DNA of 39,224 nucleotides. Origin: Chromatiaceae bacterium (lineage in GTDB: Bacteria > Pseudomonadota > Gammaproteobacteria > Chromatiales > Chromatiaceae). Numbering within the stretch: position 1 is the stretch's first letter; the number at the start of each line of letters is the position of its first letter. The position numbers and the translations under genes were made by a program. The stretch spans positions 1 to 39,224 of the forward strand of contig JACDZG010000064.1 of NCBI GenBank assembly GCA_013426805.1, in the 5' to 3' direction. The notes under the pieces were generated by a model. It was not told where the DNA came from. It saw only the letters and a list, made by a program, of their open reading frames with translations, and did no database searches. Below are positions 21,994 to 30,861 of this stretch, piece after piece.

Positions 21994-23220
21994 ATGCCGC
22001 CCCGAAACACCCTCGACCAGTCCGGAAGGCCGGACGCTGCAGAACCCGTGACGGAGTGCGCGTACCGGTGCGCGGTCGTCCGGCATGTGCAACAAGACGT
22101 CGAGTTCTCGGATGCGGTGCTCGCCCGGGCGCTTCGCTCGCTAAAGCACTGGACGGAAGGCAGAAACTGCCTGATCGTAACGACGCCCACCGTCAACCGT
22201 CTCTATCGCGAGGTGATTGTCGGCGCCGTATCGGAGAGCGCAGAAATCCTTGTGCTCGACTGCGACGAGTCCCGTAAGGATCTAGCCCAAGTGGAGCGCA
22301 TCTGCAGCCACGCGTCCTCCGTACCGATCAATCGCGGGGATCTACTGGTCGGAATCGGCGGCGGTGTCTGTACCGACATCACCGCTGTCGCCGCCGCCTG
22401 GATCCGGCGCGGGATTGATCACGTCCGCGTCCCGACCACCTTAGTGGGACAGGTCGACGCGGGTATCGGGTATAAGTGTGCGATCAACTTTCGCGGCTAC
22501 AAGAGTTACCTTGGATCCTTTCACGGCCCACGTCATGTCCTGATTGCCCCGAAGTTCCTCCAGAGTCTCTCGCCCAAGCAACTGCGCGAAGGTTTTGCCG
22601 AGATTGTCAAGATCGCAATTGTATGCGATCCCGAGCTCTTCGATTTCGTCGAGCAGTACGCCGAGACGTTGGTCCGGACCGGATTTCGGAGTCCACAAAG
22701 CCAAGGAACGGAGATCGTATGGCGGGCCGCCACCCGCATGCTGGAAGAACTGGAGGACAATCCGTTCGAGGACCGCGGATTCGGGCGTCCGGTCGATCTC
22801 GGGCACACCTTTAGTCCGTTGCTTGAGTCGGTATCCGGGTACCGACTGTCCCATGGCGAAGCCGTGGCGATCGATATGGCTCTCACCATGGCGATCTCTA
22901 CGACACTCGGGCTGACCGAGTCGATATTCGAGGACCGCGTACTCGCTCTCCTGACGGCGCTGGGGCTACCCATCTACTGCCCCTTGCTCAGTCCGGAGTT
23001 GTGCGATGACGCGCTGCAACAGGCTGCCCGGCACAGGGGTGGACGAGCGCACCTGGTCTTGCCGACCAAGATCGGAGCCACACGGTTCCTGGAATCGGCC
23101 GAGGACCTGGACCGGACGGTGCTCGCCATCGCGATCAATCGGCTTGCTGAACGAATCGATGCAACGACCGGCGAGCAGCTCGACGTTTCCGAGTCGCCGG
23201 CGCCAGCGGACCCTCGCTGA
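21994..23220 (+). CDS. Sugar-phosphate cyclase, 2-epi-5-epi-valiolone synthase-like
   Basis: The 408-residue protein belongs to the dehydroquinate synthase superfamily. NAD-binding GGGVCTD lies at 122-128, and the zinc ligands are Glu203 (FAEIVK), His271 (DLGHTF) and His287 (SHGEAVA). Where AroB has GHTFGHAIE this protein has GHTFSPLLE, and it has RVPTTLVGQVDAGIGYK and NFRGYKSYLGSFH. In my recollection these are features of the C7-cyclitol synthases (EEVS such as ValA and AcbC) that cyclise sedoheptulose 7-phosphate. Length also fits EEVS (about 390-415) better than AroB (about 360). The ATG at 21994 lies 7 bases after the preceding stop; an in-frame ATG at 21952 is possible. The next gene is a ROK kinase, as expected for this pathway. 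Alternatives are an EVS or another cyclase subtype. Confidence 0.75.
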   Translation: MPPRNTLDQSGRPDAAEPVTECAYRCAVVRHVQQDVEFSDAVLARALRSLKHWTEGRNCLIVTTPTVNRLYREVIVGAVSESAEILVLDCDESRKDLAQVERICSHASSVPINRGDLLVGIGGGVCTDITAVAAAWIRRGIDHVRVPTTLVGQVDAGIGYKCAINFRGYKSYLGSFHGPRHVLIAPKFLQSLSPKQLREGFAEIVKIAIVCDPELFDFVEQYAETLVRTGFRSPQSQGTEIVWRAATRMLEELEDNPFEDRGFGRPVDLGHTFSPLLESVSGYRLSHGEAVAIDMALTMAISTTLGLTESIFEDRVLALLTALGLPIYCPLLSPELCDDALQQAARHRGGRAHLVLPTKIGATRFLESAEDLDRTVLAIAINRLAERIDATTGEQLDVSESPAPADPR

Positions 23221-23249
23221 GCCGAACGACAGCAGGACGACCTCACGGT

Positions 23250-24293
23250 ATGGACGAACCCCGGATCCTCGTCTTCGACATCGGCGGCACATGCTCGCGG
23301 GCCGGCGTTTACGATGTCGGCTCCGGTCGCGTGGTGCGCTCCGCGCGCTTGGAGACTCCGTCATTTCATCGGTTTCCGCGAGCCTCTGCGGACGAACTTC
23401 GTTCGATGCTCTACGCGAGTGTGCGTGTTCTTGCCGAACGCCTGGGTGACCCAAGCCCGCGGTTGGTCTCGCTTGGCTTTCCGGGACCGGTCAACGCGCA
23501 GGGGATTGCCTTGCGTGCCCCGACGCTTTGGGGTCGAGACGATCGACCGGAGCCGGTGGCGGCAAGCCTCCGGCAGTTGTGGCCGACGGCAAGCATTCTG
23601 GTTTCGAACGATCTCAGTGCCGCGGGACATTGCTTCCTGCGACACGACGAGGAGGACCTGTGCGTGATCACCGTCAGCTCCGGCATCGGCCACAAGGTCT
23701 TTCTGAATGGTCGGCCAGTCGTCGGAGAGGCTGGTCGCGGGGGCGAGATCGGACATCTCCGCGTTGATTTTTCCGCGGATGCACCTGTCTGTGACTGCGG
23801 AGACAAAGGTCACCTCGGAGCAGTCTCCTCAGGTCGAGCTTTGCGCCACCAGGCATTGCGCCTCGCCCGCTTGCACCCCGCGGCCTTTGTCGATTCGTCC
23901 CTCGGCCACATCCTCCGCGGCGATCCATCGCAACTCGACAATGCCCTGATCGCAGAGGCGTTCCGCGCAGGCGACCCCTGGGCAAGCCGTGTGGTCGACC
24001 GCGTGGCCGAACCGCTGGGACCGGTCCTCGCCGGCATCCACTGCGTCGTGGGTGTCGAACGTTTCGTCGTCATGGGAGGGCTCGCCCATGCCCTGGGGGA
24101 GCGTTACCTCGAGAAGGTCGCGACAGCAGCCGCTCGAAGCGAATGGGCGCTTGGCCAGGATTGGTACCGGATGCTGGAGCTTGGGGAGATGGGCGACGAC
24201 GCGGGTTTGGTAGGCGCCGGACGCTTGATGAGCCGGGCGGCACGCTTCGACCGGGTGGCTGAGCCCGCCGATCAATTGGATCTCACATCCTGA
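23250..24293 (+). CDS. ROK-family kinase, candidate C7-cyclitol kinase
   Basis: The 347-residue protein has the phosphate-binding DIGGT (10-14), catalytic Asp121 in SNDLSAAG, GGEIGH (164-169) and a zinc-type motif CDCGDKGH (181-188). ROK enzymes are glucokinase-like sugar kinases or repressors. There is no N-terminal DNA-binding domain, so this is a kinase. In the zinc motif the usual third Cys is His188 and the following Glu of C-L-E is Gly190, which marks divergence from glucokinases. Valiolone kinases of the validamycin and acarbose pathways are also ROK proteins. Adjacency to the cyclase makes a phosphorylated C7-cyclitol the most attractive product. Confidence 0.78.
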   Translation: MDEPRILVFDIGGTCSRAGVYDVGSGRVVRSARLETPSFHRFPRASADELRSMLYASVRVLAERLGDPSPRLVSLGFPGPVNAQGIALRAPTLWGRDDRPEPVAASLRQLWPTASILVSNDLSAAGHCFLRHDEEDLCVITVSSGIGHKVFLNGRPVVGEAGRGGEIGHLRVDFSADAPVCDCGDKGHLGAVSSGRALRHQALRLARLHPAAFVDSSLGHILRGDPSQLDNALIAEAFRAGDPWASRVVDRVAEPLGPVLAGIHCVVGVERFVVMGGLAHALGERYLEKVATAAARSEWALGQDWYRMLELGEMGDDAGLVGAGRLMSRAARFDRVAEPADQLDLTS

Positions 24294-24336
24294 GCGGGGA
24301 TCCAACAGGAGCATTTTCCGAACCCTGGAGGACAAG

Positions 24337-25542
24337 GTGAAAAGCAAGCTCGCCGTCGTCGGCGGCAGCACCCCATTTACCGCCGCCCTGGTCGACGCCA
24401 TCGAAGCGCGCGCGGAGGCAATACCGCCACACGTCTTGATGCTCAACGGGCAGAATCCCGAGAGTCTTGACAGCGTCGCCCGGTACGCTTGGAACCGGCT
24501 TTCCAACCTGAACTGGAGCATCGACTGGACGATCGACATGGGCCGCGCCGTGCGCGGCTCCCGCATCGTGCTTCACCAGGCGCGATACGGCGGCAACGAG
24601 GGGCGTCGGTTCGACGAAGAGGTTGCGCTCGCATGCGGCATCGCGCCGGATGAAACGCTTGGTCCGGCAGCGCTTCAATGCGCTTTACGCATCTCGCCCA
24701 TGCTTGAGAGCACCTGTCGTGTTTTAATCGATGCGTGCCCCGATGCCTGGGTTCTCAACCTGACGAATCCACTGAGCATCACCACGGCGCGCATGATACG
24801 AGCCGGCGTGCAGCGAACCGTCGGGTTGTGCGAGCTTCCCCGGGTAACCGTCCGAACGGCCGCGGCCATCTTAGGTCAAGACCCGCTGCAAGCCGACTGG
24901 GCCTACACCGGGCTGAACCACCGCGGGTTCATCGTCGCGCTGAGCTGGGAAGGCAGAGATTACATTCGCGACCTTCCTGCCAGGCTTTGCAATACCACCC
25001 TTGACGGCGTCTGCGCCGATGAGATCGCAGCGCTTGGGGCCATACCAACCAAGTACTTTCGTTTGCTCCGAGGCGACGTCGTCAACCCGCAGGGCGGCCG
25101 CGCCCTGTTTCTCGCCGAACTGCGTCAGCGCATCCTCGAAGAGCTGCGCGCCGACCCCACGCAATCCCCGCCAAGTCTGCGGCAACGCTATCACGCCTGG
25201 TATTCGGAATCCGTGGTCCCTTTCATCGAAGCACTCTCGAATCCGAAACCGATGCTCCTCGAGATGAACGCCATGACTCACCGCGGCATTGTCGAGGAGG
25301 GTCGCGCCCTCGTCAGCACGCAAGGGATCGGCCCGATGATCGGGCCGACGACCCCGGCAGCGATCGACCCCTGGCTCGCACGTTTCGTCAACCATGAGCA
25401 ACTTCTGCTCGCAGCCGTCGCCGACCCGTCGCACACCGCGATCTCTGGCGCGCTTGCAGCAGACCCGCTGGTTCGGGCTTCTTCCGTGGCGGATTGCGCT
25501 GCCCTCATCTGCCGAAACCTCGGCTACGCCGTTCCGGCCTGA
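24337..25542 (+). CDS. Glycoside hydrolase family 4-like NAD-dependent enzyme
   Basis: The 401-residue protein has a GH4 layout: N-terminal Rossmann motif VVGGSTPFT (7-15), Q-A-R-Y-G-G (81-86) followed by RRFDEE, N-P at 144-145, GLCELP with Cys165 and GLNHRGF with His195. Cys and His are the manganese ligands of GH4 6-phospho-glycosidases. These act by NAD-dependent oxidation at C3, elimination and reduction. GTG at 24337 is the start because GGAGG stands 5 bases upstream. As the last gene of the operon it may oxidise or cleave a phosphorylated glycoside or cyclitol; a catabolic 6-phospho-glucosidase seems unlikely in this context. Confidence 0.8.
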   Translation: MKSKLAVVGGSTPFTAALVDAIEARAEAIPPHVLMLNGQNPESLDSVARYAWNRLSNLNWSIDWTIDMGRAVRGSRIVLHQARYGGNEGRRFDEEVALACGIAPDETLGPAALQCALRISPMLESTCRVLIDACPDAWVLNLTNPLSITTARMIRAGVQRTVGLCELPRVTVRTAAAILGQDPLQADWAYTGLNHRGFIVALSWEGRDYIRDLPARLCNTTLDGVCADEIAALGAIPTKYFRLLRGDVVNPQGGRALFLAELRQRILEELRADPTQSPPSLRQRYHAWYSESVVPFIEALSNPKPMLLEMNAMTHRGIVEEGRALVSTQGIGPMIGPTTPAAIDPWLARFVNHEQLLLAAVADPSHTAISGALAADPLVRASSVADCAALICRNLGYAVPA

Positions 25543-25576
25543 CGGCGATCTACCCAAGCCGGCCATGCATCGGGGA

Positions 25577-26698
25577 TCATGCCCTCGCCAAGGCTTGCCG
25601 ATACACCTGCTCCGTCAGTGCAGCGGCATCGTCCCAGTTATAATGTTCGAGGATTCGCTCACGATTGCGTCGCGCGGCCTGCCGCGCCCCGTCCAGATCA
25701 CCGAGCGTGTCTTCGATCGCGCGCGCCAGAGCCAACCGATCTCCGGCCGCCACCAAGAGATGGCCGACCTCGGATCGCCCCAAGGCCTCGGCATGGGCCG
25801 GAATATTGGTGGCGATGACCGGCACGCCATAGCCGACCGCTGTCAACAGTGTCAGAGGCATGCCCTCGACGAAGGATGCCGTTAGGAACAATGCCGTATT
25901 CGAGAAGAGCTCGGCCAACTCATCCCCGTAGACGAAACCGGTAAGCACCACACGGCGATCACGCTCCGCAAGGCGCCGCACACGGCGGACGTAAGCATTG
26001 CTGTAGGTCGAATCACCGACGACAACCAGCTTGAAATCGGTCTTCAGACCCGAAAAGGCGTACAGCAAGGTCTCGACACCCTTTTCTGGTACAAAGCGCG
26101 CGACGAAGAGTAAGTAGCGCCCGGGATCCAGTTTGAGATCTCGACTAAAAGAACCCGGTATGCGCGCCATCGTCGCCACAACGCCGTTCGGCACATACCG
26201 GAGCGTCTTGCGATACCGGGTCGCATAATAAGCCACGAGCCATCTGGCGTTTGCGATGGTCGCATCCGGAAGATGCGCGCTGACCCAGCAACCGATACTC
26301 AAAGCGCGCCTCGCAAACCATCCCCATTTCCCGCGCTCCTGATCCAGGCCATGCACCGTCAGCACGATCACCGCGGATGAAGAGACCTTGGCCAACGGAA
26401 CCAGCAACCCAGGGCCGATCCCTTGAAAGTGTATGACGTCATACCGCTTACCCCGTGATGCCCATAGGCACAGCGCGGTGTGAACAATCGCATCAAGATG
26501 CTTCGTTCCGATCGTAGGTAGATATGCGAGGCGTATCCCCCGATGGGTCGTAGGCCGCTCCGCCGCGTAGTTTCTCCGGACGTAAACCGTTACCTCATGA
26601 CCCCGGGCAACCAACCGAGCGCCGAGTTCCTCTACATAGCGCTCGACTCCGCCGTGGGTTGCCGGCACCCCTCGTTGCCCGACCATCGCGATGCGCAT
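25577..26698 (-). CDS. GT4 glycosyltransferase with DUF1972-type N-terminus
   Basis: The 373-residue protein begins MRIAMVGQRGVPATHGGVER, the DUF1972-type N-terminus seen in rhamnosyl- and other polysaccharide glycosyltransferases. The donor domain has LLFVARFVPEKGVETLL and the E-x7-E region (SFVEGMPLTLLTAVGYGVPV). It converges on the plus-strand cluster with 34 bases between stops and no obvious terminator. It follows the radical SAM gene by 47 bases on the same strand and is probably co-transcribed with it. It likely glycosylates a lipid-linked or cyclitol-containing acceptor. Confidence 0.85.
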   Translation of the reverse strand: MRIAMVGQRGVPATHGGVERYVEELGARLVARGHEVTVYVRRNYAAERPTTHRGIRLAYLPTIGTKHLDAIVHTALCLWASRGKRYDVIHFQGIGPGLLVPLAKVSSSAVIVLTVHGLDQERGKWGWFARRALSIGCWVSAHLPDATIANARWLVAYYATRYRKTLRYVPNGVVATMARIPGSFSRDLKLDPGRYLLFVARFVPEKGVETLLYAFSGLKTDFKLVVVGDSTYSNAYVRRVRRLAERDRRVVLTGFVYGDELAELFSNTALFLTASFVEGMPLTLLTAVGYGVPVIATNIPAHAEALGRSEVGHLLVAAGDRLALARAIEDTLGDLDGARQAARRNRERILEHYNWDDAAALTEQVYRQALARA

Positions 26699-26745
26699 CC
26701 GATTGCTTCCTTAAAGATCTCGCGTGCAACGGCGCTGAATTGCGC

Positions 26746-27852
26746 TCACGACACCCCGACGCGACCCAGCTTGCCCGTCAATGCGAACCAAGCCAGCTTG
26801 GTAAGGTCTTTCGCCAGCCCGGTCGTTACGAAGCAGCCGCTGTTGCAGCTCAGACAAACGCTGCGCGCCCGGTCTTTTCGCGTTGCGACATTGTTTGGAT
26901 GATAATAAATCTCGTCGAGACTTCTTCCTGACCGTACGTTTCCGATCTTCGGCTCGGAGAGGCAGTAGTAAACATCGCCGAAACTATCGAATACAAAGGC
27001 ATCGGTCGCGAAGGGACAGGGTGTCGTCCGGAGCTGATCCTGCTTGTAAAGTGCAAGCATGTCGGCCCAGTAATAGGATTTCAGGAATGATTTCGGCTTG
27101 CGAAAGTCGCGATCACGCGCCAAACTGCCGAGAAGAGAATACAGATCATCCCGCTCGGTCTTTCCGAAATCCAGTGTGGCGATTTGCGCTAAATTTTGAA
27201 CGTAGGTCTCATGAAACCCGATCAGTTGGAAGCTGAAACCGATCTCACGGCTCTCACACCAACTTTGGGCATCCCGAATCCGTCGGAGATTCTCACGACA
27301 TATCAACCCTGCAGCGCCGAATGAAAAGCTGCAGCTTTTCTGGAGAGACTTGAGGGCCAATAACGTGGCCGAGGTTTTCTCAAACGCATGCGGAGTTCCG
27401 CGCAATTCATCATGCGTCGACCCCACACCGTCCAATGACACAGTGATTGATAGCATGATCCCGCGAGCCTGACATAGACGCGCAGCCTCTTTCGTGAACG
27501 CCAACACGCGGTTAGTATGGAACCCATGCGTCACGAAGCTCAACAGCTGCAGTCGCGGCATCTTCTCGATGTATAAGGCCACCAGCCTTGAGAGATCCGG
27601 ATGCAGCGTCGGCTCGCCACCCGCTATCGTGAGATGCATGATCTTCCGGAAGATCCGACCTTCGCCGAGAATCGTCTGCCAATCAGTGTAGGTCAATTCG
27701 TTTTCGGGACGCATTTTCCAGATGTTGCACATCTTGCATCTTGAATTGCATCGGTAGGTGAGATTAATCAACACCCCACTCGGAGCAAGCACGCGATGGT
27801 TGCGCAGCAGATGATAGCTTGCGAATGACGAGAGTAAGCTCAAAAGATTCAC
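26746..27852 (-). CDS. Radical SAM/SPASM-like protein
   Basis: The 368-residue protein has the radical SAM cluster motif C-x3-C-x2-C at Cys35, Cys39 and Cys42 (CNSRCKMC), followed by TIAGGEPTLHPD, the GGEP SAM-binding motif. The C-terminal part has FDSFGDVYYC and CLSCNSGC, typical of SPASM-type auxiliary Fe-S binding. Such enzymes modify peptides, lipids or sugars by radical chemistry. The N-terminal 20 residues are hydrophobic, and a hydrophobic stretch lies near the end. Next to a glycosyltransferase and the cyclitol cluster, a role in tailoring is possible. The substrate is unknown. Confidence 0.85.
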   Translation of the reverse strand: MNLLSLLSSFASYHLLRNHRVLAPSGVLINLTYRCNSRCKMCNIWKMRPENELTYTDWQTILGEGRIFRKIMHLTIAGGEPTLHPDLSRLVALYIEKMPRLQLLSFVTHGFHTNRVLAFTKEAARLCQARGIMLSITVSLDGVGSTHDELRGTPHAFEKTSATLLALKSLQKSCSFSFGAAGLICRENLRRIRDAQSWCESREIGFSFQLIGFHETYVQNLAQIATLDFGKTERDDLYSLLGSLARDRDFRKPKSFLKSYYWADMLALYKQDQLRTTPCPFATDAFVFDSFGDVYYCLSEPKIGNVRSGRSLDEIYYHPNNVATRKDRARSVCLSCNSGCFVTTGLAKDLTKLAWFALTGKLGRVGVS

Positions 27853-27931
27853 ACCGGCTCCCTATGCAGTTTGCGCACACGGCCGACGACACTATGAGGT
27901 GTGTCACTCGAAGGCTAAGGCGCCACGAGCA

Positions 27932-28111
27932 TTATGTCTGGTTACACCGCGCAAGTCGAGCGGCACACCAGACGGCGGTATAGAGATCTGTTTCAGCGAC
28001 GTACTGGTCCAGACCCCTCAGATCGGCCTCGATCATCATCCCGGCCGTAGCGCGCAAGGCACGCGTCGTCAGGGCTTCCAGCCCTAACAATATCAGGCCA
28101 AGATGGCCTGA
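27932..28111 (-). other. Possible short ORF or gene remnant upstream of the radical SAM gene
   Basis: A 59-codon frame ends with TAA at 27932-27934 and reads LGLEALTTRALRATAGMMIE, then DLRGLDQYVAETDLYTAVW. The composition is protein-like, with codon usage like the neighbours. There is no ATG at its start and no ribosome binding site, so it is probably a remnant. The family is not recognised. Confidence 0.25.
28071..28111. repeat. Two adjacent perfect hairpins
   Basis: AGGGCT-TCC-AGCCCT (28071-28085) is followed by TCAGGCCA-AGA-TGGCCTGA (28093-28111). Neither has a T-tract. They may be terminators or RNA structures, or a relic within the minus-strand frame. Confidence 0.5.
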
Positions 28112-28506
28112 CTAAGCACTCGGCGAGCCCCCAACTGGCCGGAGTCATGATCGACGCCATCAATTCTGTCATAAGTTATTGATTAGGAGAGTCTTTACGC
28201 GTTTGAGCAGAGTGTTCTGGGGTCAAGCTGCGACCTGTCGGGTCCGACAGCCTCCCGGGCACGCGCCGCAACATCCGTGTTACAACCATCCCTGTCGATC
28301 CCCGGGCAACAGAACTATAAGGATTCGCTACGTGGACCGACGGCCGCACAGACGACGCGGTGGTCCAGGCTAGACCGAAGGCCACCGGACGGACCGCCGG
28401 CCTTGCAATCCGACTAAACGGCACGAAGGTCAAGGCCCCGGGCGCCGCGCACTTCCCCAGTCCGGGCACCGCAGGTCAAAATTTCCGCTTTCATCGCGCA
28501 AAGGTG
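28112..28506. other. Intergenic stretch before the suf operon, no gene seen
   Basis: Both strands carry only short frames with Arg/Pro/Ser-rich composition. No tRNA cloverleaf, repeat or clear IscR-type site was recognised before the suf promoter. Confidence 0.5.
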
Positions 28507-28534
28507 TTGAAACGCGCCCCGCGAGGCGTATATT
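28507..28534 (+). promoter_or_regulatory. Sigma70-like promoter of the suf operon
   Basis: TTGAAA (28507-28512) and TATATT (28529-28534) are separated by 16 bp, about 40 bases before the sufB ATG. AAAACCTAGTAAACC just downstream could be a regulator half-site, but it does not match a known IscR consensus well. Confidence 0.55.
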
Positions 28535-28575
28535 AAAAACCTAGTAAACCGCTCAGAAATGGGCGCATAGTCGTT

Positions 28576-30033
28576 ATGGAGCCAGGTGCGATGTCCGCAA
28601 GCCCAGCCGTCGAAGCCATCGTTGAGTCAGAGTACGAGCACGGATTCATCACCGAGATCGAGTCCGATACCTTCCTGCCGGGTCTGGACGAGGGGGTAGT
28701 GCGCGCCATCTCCGCCCGCAAGGGTGAGCCGGAGTTCTTGCTGGAGTACCGGCTCAAGGCGTTTCGCCACTGGCAGACCCTGGCGACTCCCAGGTGGGCG
28801 CACGTCCATTACCCGGAGATCGACTACCAGGCGATCTCCTATTTCTCGGCTCCCAAGTCGAAGGACGGCCCCAAGAGTCTGGACGAGATCGACCCGGCGC
28901 TGCGCGAGACCTATAACAAGCTCGGCATTCCGATCGAGGAGCAGATGGCGCTGTCCGGCATCGCCGTGGACGCCGTGTTCGACAGCGTGTCGGTGGCGAC
29001 CACCTTCCGGACCAAGCTGGCCGAAGCGGGCGTCATCTTCTGTGCGATCTCCGAGGCGGTGCACGACTATCCGGACCTGATCAAGCAACATCTCGGGTCC
29101 GTCGTCCCGCATACCGACAACTTCTACGCCGCCCTGAATGCCGCGGTGTTCAGCGACGGGACCTTCGTGTATGTCCCCAAGGGGGTGCGCTGTCCGATGG
29201 AACTGAGCACCTACTTCCGCATCAACGCCCGCAACACCGGTCAGTTCGAGCGGACGCTCATCGTCGCCGAAGCCGGTAGTCACGTGAGCTATCTGGAAGG
29301 CTGTACCGCCCCCATGCGCGACGAGAATCAGCTCCATGCCGCAGTGGTGGAGCTGATCGCCATGGACGACGCCGAGATCAAATATTCGACGGTCCAGAAC
29401 TGGTATCCGGGTGACGCCCAGGGCCGCGGCGGCATCTACAACTTCGTCACCAAACGCGGCGACTGCCGGGGCGCCCGATCCAAGATTTCATGGACTCAGG
29501 TGGAGACCGGTTCGGCCATCACCTGGAAATATCCTAGCTGTCTCTTGCGCGGAGACGACTCGGTCGGTGAGTTCTACTCGGTCGCCGTCACCAAGGGCCG
29601 CCAGCAAGCCGATACCGGCACCAAGATGATTCATCTGGGACGCAACACCCGCTCGACCATCGTCTCCAAGGGTATCTCGGCGGGGGAGGGCCAGCAGACC
29701 TACCGCGGGCTGGTGCGCATCGCCGCCAAGGCGCAGGGGGCGCGCAATCACACCCAATGCGATTCGCTGCTGATCGGCGATCGGTGCGGCGCCCACACCT
29801 TCCCTTACATCGAGGTCAAGAACCCGTCGGCGCAGATGGAACACGAGGCCACCACCTCGAAAATCAGCGACGACCAGTTGTTCTATTGCCGGTCGCGTGG
29901 ACTCACCACGGAGGATTCGGTCTCCATGATCGTCAACGGGTTCTGCAAACAAGTGTTCAACCAGTTGCCGATGGAGTTCGCGGTGGAAGCGCAAAAACTG
30001 CTGTCGATCAGTCTGGAGGGCGCGGTGGGCTGA
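28576..30033 (+). CDS. sufB: Fe-S cluster assembly scaffold subunit SufB
   Basis: The 485-residue protein is full length and strongly conserved: [34 protein letters not shown] and [17 protein letters not shown]. The Cys in D-R-C-G-A-H-T corresponds to the cluster-assembly cysteine, and the E-H-E-A-T-T-S motif is diagnostic. SufB forms the SufBC2D complex on which Fe-S clusters are built. Two ATGs are possible, 28576 and 28591 (with GGAGCCAGG before it); the longer is given. It is the first gene of sufBCD and the SufT-like gene. Confidence 0.95.
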   Translation: MEPGAMSASPAVEAIVESEYEHGFITEIESDTFLPGLDEGVVRAISARKGEPEFLLEYRLKAFRHWQTLATPRWAHVHYPEIDYQAISYFSAPKSKDGPKSLDEIDPALRETYNKLGIPIEEQMALSGIAVDAVFDSVSVATTFRTKLAEAGVIFCAISEAVHDYPDLIKQHLGSVVPHTDNFYAALNAAVFSDGTFVYVPKGVRCPMELSTYFRINARNTGQFERTLIVAEAGSHVSYLEGCTAPMRDENQLHAAVVELIAMDDAEIKYSTVQNWYPGDAQGRGGIYNFVTKRGDCRGARSKISWTQVETGSAITWKYPSCLLRGDDSVGEFYSVAVTKGRQQADTGTKMIHLGRNTRSTIVSKGISAGEGQQTYRGLVRIAAKAQGARNHTQCDSLLIGDRCGAHTFPYIEVKNPSAQMEHEATTSKISDDQLFYCRSRGLTTEDSVSMIVNGFCKQVFNQLPMEFAVEAQKLLSISLEGAVG

Positions 30034-30108
30034 TGCGCATGCAGGCATTGTACGCAAACCAAGTTATTGCGGCATCGTGCTGGCCGCGTTCAGTTTCGGA
30101 GAGTTGAG

Positions 30109-30861
30109 ATGCTGTCTGTCAAGGGTTTGAAAGCGAATGTCGGTGACAAGGAGATCCTCAAGGGTCTCGATCTGGAGATCGGCCGCGGTGAAGTGCACGC
30201 GATCATGGGCCCTAACGGCTCGGGCAAGAGTACCCTGGCGCATGTGCTGTCCGGTCGGGAAGGCTATACGGTTACCGGCGGCAGCGTCACCTTCGAAGGC
30301 CAGGATCTATTGGATCTGGAGCCGGAAGCACGTGCGCATCTGGGGCTTTTTCTCGCCTTCCAATACCCGGTGGAACTGCCGGGAGTCAACAACACCTATT
30401 TTCTGAAAGCGGCGCTCAATGCCATTCGCAAGGCGCGCGGCGAGCCGGAACTGGACGCGGTGTCGTTCCTGCGCCTGATGAAGGAAAAGCTGAAGGTGCT
30501 GCACCTGGATGACTCATTGCTCAAACGCCCGGTCAACTTCGGCTTTTCGGGCGGCGAGAAAAAGCGCAACGAGATCTTCCAGATGGCTATCCTGGAGCCC
30601 AAGCTGGCCATCCTTGATGAGACCGACTCGGGTTTGGATATCGACGCCCTGCGCATCGTTGCCGACGGCGTCAATGCACTGCGCAGTCCGGAGCGCTCGG
30701 TGATCCTGGTCACGCATTATCAGCGGCTCCTCGATTACATCCAGCCCGACTATGTGCATGTGCTGGCGAAGGGCCAGATCATCCGCTCGGGCGGCAAAGA
30801 ACTGGCTTTGGAACTCGAAGACAAGGGCTACGGCTGGCTTGGCGCCGAGGAGGCGGCATGA
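30109..30861 (+). CDS. sufC: Fe-S assembly ATPase SufC
   Basis: The 250-residue protein has Walker A GPNGSGKST, signature FSGGEKKR and Walker B LAILDETDSGLDID, the typical SufC pattern. It supplies ATP-driven conformational change to SufB/SufD. The ATG at 30109 is chosen because GGAG lies 8 bases upstream; the frame is open from 30067. A 75-base gap separates it from sufB, and its end overlaps sufD by four bases. Confidence 0.95.
   Translation: MLSVKGLKANVGDKEILKGLDLEIGRGEVHAIMGPNGSGKSTLAHVLSGREGYTVTGGSVTFEGQDLLDLEPEARAHLGLFLAFQYPVELPGVNNTYFLKAALNAIRKARGEPELDAVSFLRLMKEKLKVLHLDDSLLKRPVNFGFSGGEKKRNEIFQMAILEPKLAILDETDSGLDIDALRIVADGVNALRSPERSVILVTHYQRLLDYIQPDYVHVLAKGQIIRSGGKELALELEDKGYGWLGAEEAA

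Noticed and set aside
28071-28111. Twin hairpins as a CRISPR-like or tRNA-like structure.
   Set aside because: There are only two unrelated inverted repeats, with no spacers and no cloverleaf.
28535-28575. An IscR-type site between the suf promoter and sufB.
   Set aside because: AAAACCTAGTAAACC matches only part of known IscR consensus sequences.
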